64,000 nucleotides of DNA from Tamlana sp. I1 (GTDB lineage: Bacteria > Bacteroidota > Bacteroidia > Flavobacteriales > Flavobacteriaceae): contig NZ_JACLAF010000003.1 of assembly GCF_015355625.1 (NCBI RefSeq), forward strand, positions 62,001 to 126,000, in the 5' to 3' direction. Shown here one piece after another: positions 56,347-64,000 of this stretch. The translations under genes and the position numbers were made by a program. Below the pieces are notes generated by a model. The model saw only the letters and a program-made list of their open reading frames with translations, did no database searches and was not told where the DNA came from. The stretch's first letter is position 1, and each line of letters starts with the position of its first letter.

Positions 56347-57867
56347 TTAGTTTTCGTAACCTGGATTTTGTTGAAGACCTGGGTTTGCATCTAAAGCAGA
56401 CGTAGGTATTGGAAATATTTTTCTATAATCGCTACTAGCACCTCTAAATTCATTTGGTTCTAAAAATGTTCCGAAACGAATCATATCTTGACGTCTATGT
56501 CCTTCCCAATTCAGTTCAAACCCACGCTCATTATAAATATCTTCTAAAGTTGGATTAGTGGTTAAGGCAGCAAGACCCGCGCGTTCTCTAATGGCATCTA
56601 CAAATGGTTTTGCTGCTGCAGAATTTCCTAAACGCACATGGCATTCGGCCATCATTAAAAGGGCATCGGCATATCTGTAGATTGGAAAATCGTTAGAAGC
56701 TCCCCCACCTGTTCTAGGTGTTACTGGATAGAATTTAATGTTTCTAACTCCCGCTTGTGGCGCTGCTCCAGGACTATCGATAGACTGTACATCAAGGGTA
56801 TAATTTACACCACCTGGTTGTTCTCCAACTAAATATTGTTGTTTACGGATGTCGTTATCATCATATTTTAAATAGAAATCTTTAGGAACAATGGTTCCAT
56901 TCCAACCACTATACCCAAATAATGCTTGCGCATGCGATCCTGCCAAACTTCGATTTGTATAAATATTACGAGATAAAACATCGAGCGTAGCATAAATAGC
57001 TAAAATAGTTTCATCGTCTGGAAGCACATCTCCAAATAATTCGTAATAGGTGTTTCCTAAAGGTAAATTAGCATCAGTTATAGCAGGATGTAAATTAAAT
57101 CCGCCTTCACTCACTTTTAAACAAGCTTCTAAACATTCAGCCCATTTTGCCTCACCTGTATATACTTCAGCATTTAAATACACTTTTGCGAGCAGCATGT
57201 AACCCGCCCATTTATTAAACCTTCCGTAAAAATTACCTCCTTTTGTTCCAGAAAGTAGTTCTACGTTTTCGGTTAATTCTTTTACAATAAAATCAAATAC
57301 TTCTTTACGTGATGCTTGTGGTATTTGATCGACTGTAATGGTATTTTCTGTATAAAAAGGCACATCACCAAAATCATCAATAAGCAAATAATAAAAGAAA
57401 GCACGCAATACTCTTGCTTCTGCAATTTTTGCTTCGTCGGCTCTAGAATCTTCTAACAAACTAACAGCTAGATTAGCATTAAAAATAGATTTGTATAGCC
57501 AGTTCCAAGTGTTATTAATTATAAAATCGGTTGGTAACCACTCGTGTTTATGTAAGCGTGCGAAATCTTGTTGCCAATCGCCTGTATTTCTGTGAGGAAT
57601 AACTTGTTCATCGGAAGCCATACAATTCATGTCGTACCAGCCATTATCGGCTCCAGCATAGCCTACACCAGAGGCATTATTACGTACAAATTCACCTGGA
57701 ATTTCTGCGTATACACTAGCTAGAGCAATATCGGCTCCCTCTGGAGTTCCGTAAAAGTCTTCAGCAGGATATCTATCATAAACAACCTCATCTACATTTG
57801 TACAAGCGGCCATTAAAAGTATGCTTAAGCACCCTATTAATACTATATTTTTTCTTTTCATTTTCAT
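56347..57867 (-). CDS. susD: SusD/RagB family starch-binding lipoprotein
   Basis: About 506 residues from the ATG at 57867 (MKMKRKNIVLIGC...), with lipobox MAAC. SusD-type TPR-rich fold: DIALASVYAEIPGE, NTWNWLYKSIFNANLAV, ARVLRAFFYYLLIDDFGDVP, YADALLMMAECHVRLG and the C-terminal ERGFELNWEGHRRQDMIRFG. It caps the SusC barrel and delivers maltooligosaccharides. Start codons further upstream lie before the signal sequence. It follows susC by 87 bases. Confidence 0.92.
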   Translation of the reverse strand: MKMKRKNIVLIGCLSILLMAACTNVDEVVYDRYPAEDFYGTPEGADIALASVYAEIPGEFVRNNASGVGYAGADNGWYDMNCMASDEQVIPHRNTGDWQQDFARLHKHEWLPTDFIINNTWNWLYKSIFNANLAVSLLEDSRADEAKIAEARVLRAFFYYLLIDDFGDVPFYTENTITVDQIPQASRKEVFDFIVKELTENVELLSGTKGGNFYGRFNKWAGYMLLAKVYLNAEVYTGEAKWAECLEACLKVSEGGFNLHPAITDANLPLGNTYYELFGDVLPDDETILAIYATLDVLSRNIYTNRSLAGSHAQALFGYSGWNGTIVPKDFYLKYDDNDIRKQQYLVGEQPGGVNYTLDVQSIDSPGAAPQAGVRNIKFYPVTPRTGGGASNDFPIYRYADALLMMAECHVRLGNSAAAKPFVDAIRERAGLAALTTNPTLEDIYNERGFELNWEGHRRQDMIRFGTFLEPNEFRGASSDYRKIFPIPTSALDANPGLQQNPGYEN

Positions 57868-57954
57868 GAGTTTATATATTGTTTTTAATCGTAACATGCA
57901 GTTAGCTATTTGATATTCCCGCGAATATAATTAGCGCTGCATGCGCGATTCATT

Positions 57955-60900
57955 TTATTTTAATTTCACATCTAAACCAATAACAATACTTCGTGTACGT
58001 GGATAAATACCATTATCTCCACCAAAGCCATTGCCTCCAGAAAAATTAAGTTCAGGATCAATTCCTGTGTAATCGGTAATTAACAATAAGTTGTTTCCTG
58101 TTATTGAAATTCGCATAGTGTCCAAAAACTTTATGTCGTTAAAGTTTAAAGTATATCCCGCTGTTAGATTTTCAAGTCTTAAAAAATCACCTTTTTCTAA
58201 CCAAAGATCTGAACCGTATTGAGACGTTTCAATCCCTAAATTAACAGCACTTTCTAATACATTTGATCGCCCGATGTTTTCTAAATAACTTAAGGAAGAT
58301 CTTAAGCCATTGTAAATTTTGTTACCACCAGAACCTCTCCACAACATAGACACATCGAAATTTTTATATTGGAATGTTGGATTAAAAGCATAGGTATAAG
58401 TTGGTAATGCAGAACCTTGCAGTAAGCGATCTGGACTTTGATTTCCTTGATCTATGACTCCGTCTCCATTAACATCTTGAACAGTTTCTGAGTTAGAATT
58501 ATCTTTTCCTGTATGATGAAGAATATTAAAAGTACCAATTGGCTGACCTTCTATTAAATAAGAGTTTGGACCCCACGGCACATAATTTGTATTTAAGGGT
58601 ACCCCATTAATACTACCGCTTAATTTTAGAACTTCATTTCGTAGAAAAGCGGCATTTCCTGCTAAAGTTAAAGTCATGTCTTCTCGACTAATCACATCAT
58701 AACCAAGAGAAACTTCTAAACCTTCATTTACAATACTTCCCACATTAGCTTTAATGGTACTGTATGGAAAAGGGGGTTGTGGTACTGTATAATCGAATAA
58801 TAAATTATCTGTTGTCGCTGTGTAAGCATCAATGGTACCACGCAAACGCCCTTTAAGTAAGGCAAAATCCAATCCAATATTCGTTTGTTTTTTTGTTTCC
58901 CAACGTAAATCGGCATTTGCATTTTGTATCACATTAAAGTTTGTAATTTGTTGTCCACCAAAATAAGTAACTCCAGAACCTCCAACTAAAGACAGTGAGT
59001 TTTGAGGATAAAGACCTTGTTGGTTACCTGTTACACCATAACCTCCACGTATTTTTAACTCATTAAACACCTTTTGATTTCTCATAAAAGGCTCTTGATC
59101 TATTTGCCAAGCTACGGAAGCAGAAGGGAAATTACCCCATTTGTGGTTAACTCCAAATACTGAAGCACCATCACGTCTCATACTCACCGTTAATAAATAG
59201 CGGTCTTTAAAAGAATAATTAACACGTCCTAAAAATGATATTAGAGTACGATCATTTTTATATGAAGTAATATCTCCTGGTCGTACACTCGATAAATCGC
59301 CTAATTGAAGGGCATTATATGTGGTGATATCATTAATAAAACCTCTTGTTTGAGCGAAATTACCTTGATAAGTTTGGTTTTGCCATTCGTATAAAGCTAG
59401 AGCATTAATATTATGATCTCCAAATACTTTTTTATAAGAGAGACTAATATTCATCAGTTTTTCATTCTGACTGCTGTTATTGATATTCGCAAATCCATTT
59501 TGGTCTATGGCATTAGCACTTGTAGATTCTACAGGAAGGAAAAAACCATTTGTATAATTTGTTTTTCTCCAGCTTCCAAACCAACCAACACTTAAGCCTT
59601 TATAGACATCTAAATCGGCTTTTAAGCTCCCAAATAAATTATCTTCTTGAGCTTCATTTACAACTGTTTGAGCAACAGCATAAGGGTTAAGGTATTGAAA
59701 TACATTTGGGTCGTTAAAATAACTTCCATCTACATCAAAAACAGGATCTGTAGGACGCATCATGTAAGCATTTGTAATTAGATTGGATGTAAAAGACGCC
59801 CGACCAATACTTTGAACTGTACCCGTATTTTCAACAATACCACTGTTAAGATTATAGGTTAAAGTTAAGCGATCATCTAACGCCTTTTGAGTCGCTATAA
59901 TTCGTCCAATATATTTTTGGTTATTTGAATTGATAACCACACCATCTTGCAGAATGGCACTTATTGAACCGCGATAATTAAATTTATCTGTTCCGCCTCC
60001 AAAAGATAGAGCATGTGTTTGTGTAGAACCACTATTTGTTAAAATATCATACCAATCGGTGTTTGAGCCATGGTTTGCTGATGCAGGTACACCTACACGT
60101 TGTGCTTCAGTCCACCATTGATTAGCATCCAACATATCCAATTTCTTAGGAATAAAATCTAATGAAGAGCTTACAACATATTCCAAGCTCGAACTTCCTG
60201 CTTTGTTCTTTTTGGTGCTTACTATAATCACACCAGCAGCACCTCTAGAGCCATAAACCGCAGTTGCTGAAGCATCTTTTAGAATATCCATTGAAGCAAT
60301 TTCGCTAGGTGGGATTTGATTTAATAAATCCAAATTACCTTGAATTCCATCAACCACCACTAACGGATCGTTACCACCAATTAAAGAAGATATTCCACGA
60401 ATTCTTACACTTGGTGTAGCACCAGGCTCATTACCTGTCTGGGTTACAACCACACCAGAAGCTTTACCCGAAATTAATTGTAGTGGATTTGTTATTGCTC
60501 CTTGATTCATATCGCCATCGGCTATGGAAGACACGGCTCCAGTAACATCTTTACGTTTAGAAGAACCATACCCTATAAGTACAATTTCATCTAAAGTAGC
60601 TGCGTCCAATTCAAGTTGAATGACTCCGGAATGTTTACCAGCTTCAATTTCTGTATTCTTATAACCAAGGTAGCTTATAACAATTACAGATGTACTGCTG
60701 GAGACCGAAATGGAAAAGTCGCCACTATAATCGGAAACAACACCATTTGTTGTTCCTTTTTCAATAATATTGGCTCCTGGTAAAGGCATGCCGTTTTCGT
60801 CAATAATTTTACCACTAATTGTAAGTTGCTGAATAATGAAATTACTGCTTTCAAAACCATACATTTTACGTGATGTAGTGTCTGATTTTGCATGCATACT

Positions 60901-60981
60901 TGTTACAAAAAACAATAATAGGATAGCATGTATTGCCTTTACCAAACAATGTCTATTCTTAATTAAAAGTTTCTTTCTCAT
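57955..60981 (-). CDS. susC: SusC/RagA TonB-linked outer-membrane transporter
   Basis: 1008 residues: signal (cut near MHA), carboxypeptidase-like regulatory domain (~52-125), then LDEIVLIGYGSSKRKDVTGAV (the SusC TonB-box-like region) and plug (~140-260, with IRGISSLIGGNDPLVVVDG). The large beta barrel ends IVIGLDVKLK. It imports starch oligosaccharides with SusD, powered by TonB. It is the first and probably promoter-proximal gene of the leftward sus operon. Confidence 0.94.
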   Translation of the reverse strand: MRKKLLIKNRHCLVKAIHAILLLFFVTSMHAKSDTTSRKMYGFESSNFIIQQLTISGKIIDENGMPLPGANIIEKGTTNGVVSDYSGDFSISVSSSTSVIVISYLGYKNTEIEAGKHSGVIQLELDAATLDEIVLIGYGSSKRKDVTGAVSSIADGDMNQGAITNPLQLISGKASGVVVTQTGNEPGATPSVRIRGISSLIGGNDPLVVVDGIQGNLDLLNQIPPSEIASMDILKDASATAVYGSRGAAGVIIVSTKKNKAGSSSLEYVVSSSLDFIPKKLDMLDANQWWTEAQRVGVPASANHGSNTDWYDILTNSGSTQTHALSFGGGTDKFNYRGSISAILQDGVVINSNNQKYIGRIIATQKALDDRLTLTYNLNSGIVENTGTVQSIGRASFTSNLITNAYMMRPTDPVFDVDGSYFNDPNVFQYLNPYAVAQTVVNEAQEDNLFGSLKADLDVYKGLSVGWFGSWRKTNYTNGFFLPVESTSANAIDQNGFANINNSSQNEKLMNISLSYKKVFGDHNINALALYEWQNQTYQGNFAQTRGFINDITTYNALQLGDLSSVRPGDITSYKNDRTLISFLGRVNYSFKDRYLLTVSMRRDGASVFGVNHKWGNFPSASVAWQIDQEPFMRNQKVFNELKIRGGYGVTGNQQGLYPQNSLSLVGGSGVTYFGGQQITNFNVIQNANADLRWETKKQTNIGLDFALLKGRLRGTIDAYTATTDNLLFDYTVPQPPFPYSTIKANVGSIVNEGLEVSLGYDVISREDMTLTLAGNAAFLRNEVLKLSGSINGVPLNTNYVPWGPNSYLIEGQPIGTFNILHHTGKDNSNSETVQDVNGDGVIDQGNQSPDRLLQGSALPTYTYAFNPTFQYKNFDVSMLWRGSGGNKIYNGLRSSLSYLENIGRSNVLESAVNLGIETSQYGSDLWLEKGDFLRLENLTAGYTLNFNDIKFLDTMRISITGNNLLLITDYTGIDPELNFSGGNGFGGDNGIYPRTRSIVIGLDVKLK

Positions 60982-61072
60982 GGGGTAGTTTGTTTTAGTT
61001 TAGTTTTCATAGGTTCGTTAATTTAGTTTAATTAGTTATGCGCTTACAGTTTTAAATAGTAAAAGCATATTC

Positions 61073-61101
61073 CAAAATTAGACACAATCTGCAGCCTCAA
61101 A
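61073..61101 (-). promoter_or_regulatory. Candidate susC promoter
   Basis: Minus-strand TAATTTTG (plus 61073-61080) with TTTG (plus 61098-61101) 17 bp upstream. The spacing is shorter than usual, which would suit an activated promoter. Confidence 0.45.
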
Positions 61102-61194
61102 AAAATTAGTAATCGAAAATCAATAAAATATATCTTAAATAAAACACACAAGAACTTAACTACCAATTGATTATAAAAAAACCATATGTTTTAA

Positions 61195-61225
61195 AATCAA
61201 GGTTTTTTTTTAAAAAATCAAGGTT
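61195..61225. repeat. Direct repeats AATCAAGGTT, possible regulator sites
   Basis: Two identical decamers whose starts are 21 bases apart, between susC and the SusR-like gene. Each is preceded by TTAAA-rich DNA. They suit a dimeric activator bound on one face of the helix. Confidence 0.4.
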
Positions 61226-61321
61226 ACGCATTCAATTTTCATCAATTATATATCGTTTTTTTGATATATTCACAAAATAATCTAGTTCCAATTCAAGGAT
61301 TATAACTTCAATTTTAAGTCT

Positions 61322-62944
61322 ATGAGTAAATATATTTTCATTTTTTGTTTCTTATTTGCAATTGGAAAGAACTATGCTTTTCAAACCGATTCAATTATTA
61401 AGAAGCTAGACCAAGCTATTTCTCAAAAAGATATTTACATTAAGAATAAACACAAGCAAATCGCTTTAGTAAAAAAAATAGCCGAAAAAAATGCTTATGG
61501 CGGAAATAGAACAGGCTTATATAAAGCATACCTATCGCTTTTTGAAGAATATAAATCCTTTCAATACGACTCGGCTTATTTCTATATTGAACAAGCTAAA
61601 TCTTTAGCACATGAACTAAAGGATTCATTAAAAATTAATGAAACAAAGATTAATGAAAGTTTTGCATTAATGTCGTCTGGATTATTTAAAGAAGCAAATG
61701 ACACTTTAAATAGTATCAACATTGAAACGCTTCCGAAGTCTTATAAATGTGATTATTATTCGGTTAAAGCTAGAACCTACTTTGATTTAGCAGATTATAC
61801 AAGGGACAGCAGATATAGTGCAACGTATATAAAAAAAGGCAATGCCTTTTTAGAGAAAGCATTAAACTATGTCGCTCCTAACTCTAACGAATATTGGAAC
61901 TTAACAGGTTTAAAACTCCTTAAAGCGAGCCAATGGAAAGCTGCTGAAAAAGCATTAAACTTTTGGATTAATAATTACAAACTTACCCCTGAATATTATG
62001 CCATTGCAACCTCTTCATTAGCTTATGTTTATGATGCACAGGGATTTAAACAAAAAAACTTAGATTATTTAGCATTAGCATCAATCGCCGATATAGAAAA
62101 TGCAATTATGGAAACCGTTGCTTTAAGGCATTTGGCGAATGAGTTTTTTAAATTAGGCAATTTACAGAAAGCCAACCGATACATTTCTATCGCTATGGAA
62201 GATGCTAATTTCTATAATGCACGACACAGAAAAATAGAAATATCTTCAATTCTACCTATTATTGAAGAAGCACAACTTCAAAAAACCGAAAAACAAAAAA
62301 GTAGCTTGCAAAAAATTGTTATCGCCCTTTCTATTCTTGCTATAATCGTTGTTATTTTTTCCTTTATCATCTTTAAACAATTAAGGGTACGCAGTGCGTC
62401 TAAACGCATTTTAGCCGAATCGAATTTAAAATTACAGGAAGTGAATACAGATCTTAGAGAAGCCGATAGAATAAAACAAGAATACATTACTTACTTCCTA
62501 AATGCTTCATCAGATTATATCCATAGAATAGACCAGTTGCAAAAACGGATTTTACACAAAATTATTACTGAAAGACCAAAAGAGGTTGTTCAAATCCTTA
62601 AAAAATATAATGTTAAAAAGGCGAGAATAGACCTTTTTAAGGAGTTTGATGAGGTCTTTTTAAAACTCTTTCCAAACTTTATAAATGATTATTACAAGCT
62701 TTTTCCTGAAAGCGAAAAAGTGCTATTAGATAAGGAAAATTCACTAAATAACGAATTGCGCATTTTTGCTCTATACCGCTTAGGTGTTCAAGACAGTAAT
62801 CAAGTGGCAAATTTTTTAGAGTTGTCTGTCGCCACCATTTATTCCTATAAAGCAAGAATTAAAAACAGATCTAAGTTTAAAGATACTTTTGAAGAAAAAA
62901 TAATGGAGATTAAACAATTTGATACTAAAAAAATCTCAGATTAA
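61322..62944 (+). CDS. susR: SusR-type membrane regulator (DUF6377)
   Basis: 540 residues. N-terminal signal/anchor, then a periplasmic TPR-like helical region (~20-325), a membrane helix at ~331-353 (IVIALSILAIIVVIFSFIIF) and a cytoplasmic part. The latter carries a coiled coil and a C-terminal helix-turn-helix (NQVANFLELSVATIYSYKARI). This is the layout of SusR of Bacteroides, which senses maltose-type sugars in the periplasm and activates the sus genes. It is divergent from susC, with direct repeats between them. The sensory ligand is inferred from the locus. Confidence 0.85.
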   Translation: MSKYIFIFCFLFAIGKNYAFQTDSIIKKLDQAISQKDIYIKNKHKQIALVKKIAEKNAYGGNRTGLYKAYLSLFEEYKSFQYDSAYFYIEQAKSLAHELKDSLKINETKINESFALMSSGLFKEANDTLNSINIETLPKSYKCDYYSVKARTYFDLADYTRDSRYSATYIKKGNAFLEKALNYVAPNSNEYWNLTGLKLLKASQWKAAEKALNFWINNYKLTPEYYAIATSSLAYVYDAQGFKQKNLDYLALASIADIENAIMETVALRHLANEFFKLGNLQKANRYISIAMEDANFYNARHRKIEISSILPIIEEAQLQKTEKQKSSLQKIVIALSILAIIVVIFSFIIFKQLRVRSASKRILAESNLKLQEVNTDLREADRIKQEYITYFLNASSDYIHRIDQLQKRILHKIITERPKEVVQILKKYNVKKARIDLFKEFDEVFLKLFPNFINDYYKLFPESEKVLLDKENSLNNELRIFALYRLGVQDSNQVANFLELSVATIYSYKARIKNRSKFKDTFEEKIMEIKQFDTKKISD

Positions 62945-62962
62945 AAATAACCTGAGATTTTA
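62930..62962 (+). terminator. Intrinsic terminator of susR
   Basis: A 10-bp stem AAAATCTCAG/CTGAGATTTT with a 12-base A-rich loop; it overlaps the stop codon. The T tract is short. Confidence 0.6.
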
Positions 62963-63057
62963 ATACTGATAATATTTATGAAGAAATTCTAAAAACTCAC
63001 ACAGGTTTCAAACTGGAATTTCAACATACATAATAAGTCTTCATCACTTATAAAACC

Positions 63058-64000
63058 CTAATTTTCAGTTGTGTTTTTATCCCAAAGCTGTTCCATTTCT
63101 TCCAAGGTTTTGCCTTTGGTTTCTGGCACATATTTCCAAACAAAAAACATAGCTAATAGCGACATAATACCATAAACCCAGTATGCAAAACCGTGATTAA
63201 ATTGTTCGGTTAAATAGGTGTTATCATCCATCATAGGAAAAGTTAAGGATACCAAGTAATTGGAAATCCATTGGGCAGCAACAGCTACAGCCATGGCTTT
63301 ACCTCTAATTTTATTTGGGAAAATTTCAGAAAGCAACACCCAAACCACTGGCCCCCAACTCATGGCAAAACTTGCCACATAAAGCATCATACAGCCTAAA
63401 GCCAAATAACCAGTTGCTCCAGAAAAGAACACAAAACCTAAGGCAAGCATGGCAATAGACATCCCTAAGGCACCTATCATCATTAAAGGTTTTCTTCCGT
63501 ATTTATCAACTGTTTTAACCGCAATAATAGTAAACAAGAAGTTTACAATACCCACAATAATAGTTAGTAATAAGGCCCCATCGGTATTTGGGTCTATTGA
63601 TTTAAAAATTTCGGGCGCATAGTACAGTACGACATTAATCCCTACAAATTGCTGAAAAACAGACAACGTAATTCCAATAATAATGATTAACCATCCGTAG
63701 GATAAAAGTTTTCCTGAAGATTGCACTAAGGTTCCTTCTATTTCAGTTAAAATTTTATGTGCTTCAGCTTCACCATTAACTTTAGTTAAAACATCTAAAG
63801 CTTCTTCTGGTTTATGCTTCAACATTAAAGAACGTGGGGTGTCTGGTACAAAAAATAATAAGATTAAAAATAAACCTGCCGGAATCACTTCCGAAGCAAA
63901 CATCCATCGCCATCCTACTTCGTTTAACCATGCATCAGATCCGCCACTTCTAGAAATAAAATAATTCACAAAATAAACCACCATAAAACCACCAACAATA
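63058..64000 (-). CDS. MFS sugar porter, C-terminal part (window edge)
   Basis: At least 314 residues visible; the N-terminus continues past base 64000. The sugar-porter family is shown by VPDTPRSLMLKHKPEEA (the PESPR-like central loop), QQFVGINVVLYYAPEIF (the sugar-binding QQxxGxN motif), DKYGRKPLMMIGALG (the D-x-x-GRR-like motif) and the C-terminal VPETKGKTLEEME. It is a proton-coupled symporter or facilitator of the XylE/GLUT type. Its location next to susR implies glucose or maltose uptake from the periplasm. It converges on susR. Confidence 0.9.
   Translation of the reverse strand, partial: IVGGFMVVYFVNYFISRSGGSDAWLNEVGWRWMFASEVIPAGLFLILLFFVPDTPRSLMLKHKPEEALDVLTKVNGEAEAHKILTEIEGTLVQSSGKLLSYGWLIIIIGITLSVFQQFVGINVVLYYAPEIFKSIDPNTDGALLLTIIVGIVNFLFTIIAVKTVDKYGRKPLMMIGALGMSIAMLALGFVFFSGATGYLALGCMMLYVASFAMSWGPVVWVLLSEIFPNKIRGKAMAVAVAAQWISNYLVSLTFPMMDDNTYLTEQFNHGFAYWVYGIMSLLAMFFVWKYVPETKGKTLEEMEQLWDKNTTEN

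Larger units (their letters stand above)
60982..61321. other. susC-susR divergent control region (340 bases)
   Basis: Contains the susC promoter candidate, two direct repeats AATCAAGGTT at 61195-61204 and 61216-61225 (21 bases apart, two helical turns), and AT-rich DNA. No gene was seen. Confidence 0.5.

Overview
The window is a chromosomal segment of a marine-type member of the Bacteroidota, most likely family Flavobacteriaceae. The evidence is low GC, Type IX secretion C-terminal sorting domains, SusC/SusD pairs, flavobacterial small families (IPExxxVDY, DUF2007, DUF4374, DUF6377) and many promoters of the Bacteroidota form TTTG-N19..21-TAnnTTTG. No rRNA, tRNA, CRISPR array, transposase or prophage was seen.

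Layout. 1-4.1 kb: a leftward biotin cluster (bioF, a DUF2007 gene, bioD, bioA) interrupted by a fic gene that carries its own promoter and palindromic operator. 4.2-14.5 kb: housekeeping and surface genes: ALDH7-type dehydrogenase, CAP-domain lipoprotein, a 1381-residue T9SS-exported protein, a CYTH/YciI/EEP trio and dinB. 14.7-18.6 kb: a TonB receptor plus DUF4374 lipoprotein resembling XusA/XusB siderophore capture. 18.6-29.2 kb: pyk, an IPExxxVDY gene, rnc, fabF, acpP, then purN, an RNase HI with a viroplasmin domain, a toxin-antitoxin pair, an AAA ATPase, a PfkB kinase and a long PurF-like enzyme. 29.3-29.6 kb: two tandem copies of a small RNA gene. 29.7-32.6 kb: a GH117 exported glycosidase and superoxide dismutase. 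32.7-44 kb: rightward AddA-like and AddB-like recombination nucleases separated by kbl and an OmpA protein, then a hydrolase and glpD.

44-46.5 kb holds four genes of unrecognised function, one an XRE-type regulator. Three near-identical promoter modules lie here: a palindrome TTGCGACAT-N3-RTGTCGT placed exactly 20 bp from a TAnnTTTG box, all in the same orientation. They look like activator-dependent promoters of a small undescribed regulon. One of them faces no open reading frame and probably makes a ~150-nt RNA. 46.5-47.4 kb: a YtxH/holin-like envelope stress trio. 47.6-50.3 kb: an arsenic operon (arsR, DUF6428, arsC, acr3) with a duplicated ArsR operator. 50.3-64 kb: a starch or maltodextrin utilisation locus: SusC, SusD, SusE-like, GH13, GH97 and a T9SS starch-binding-like protein read leftward, a SusR-type regulator reads rightward, and a sugar-porter gene is cut by the window end.

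The starch locus works as a unit. Surface lipoproteins bind and cut starch, SusCD imports oligosaccharides, GH97 and GH13 release glucose or short maltodextrins, the MFS porter carries sugar over the inner membrane, and the SusR-like protein senses maltose-type sugars.
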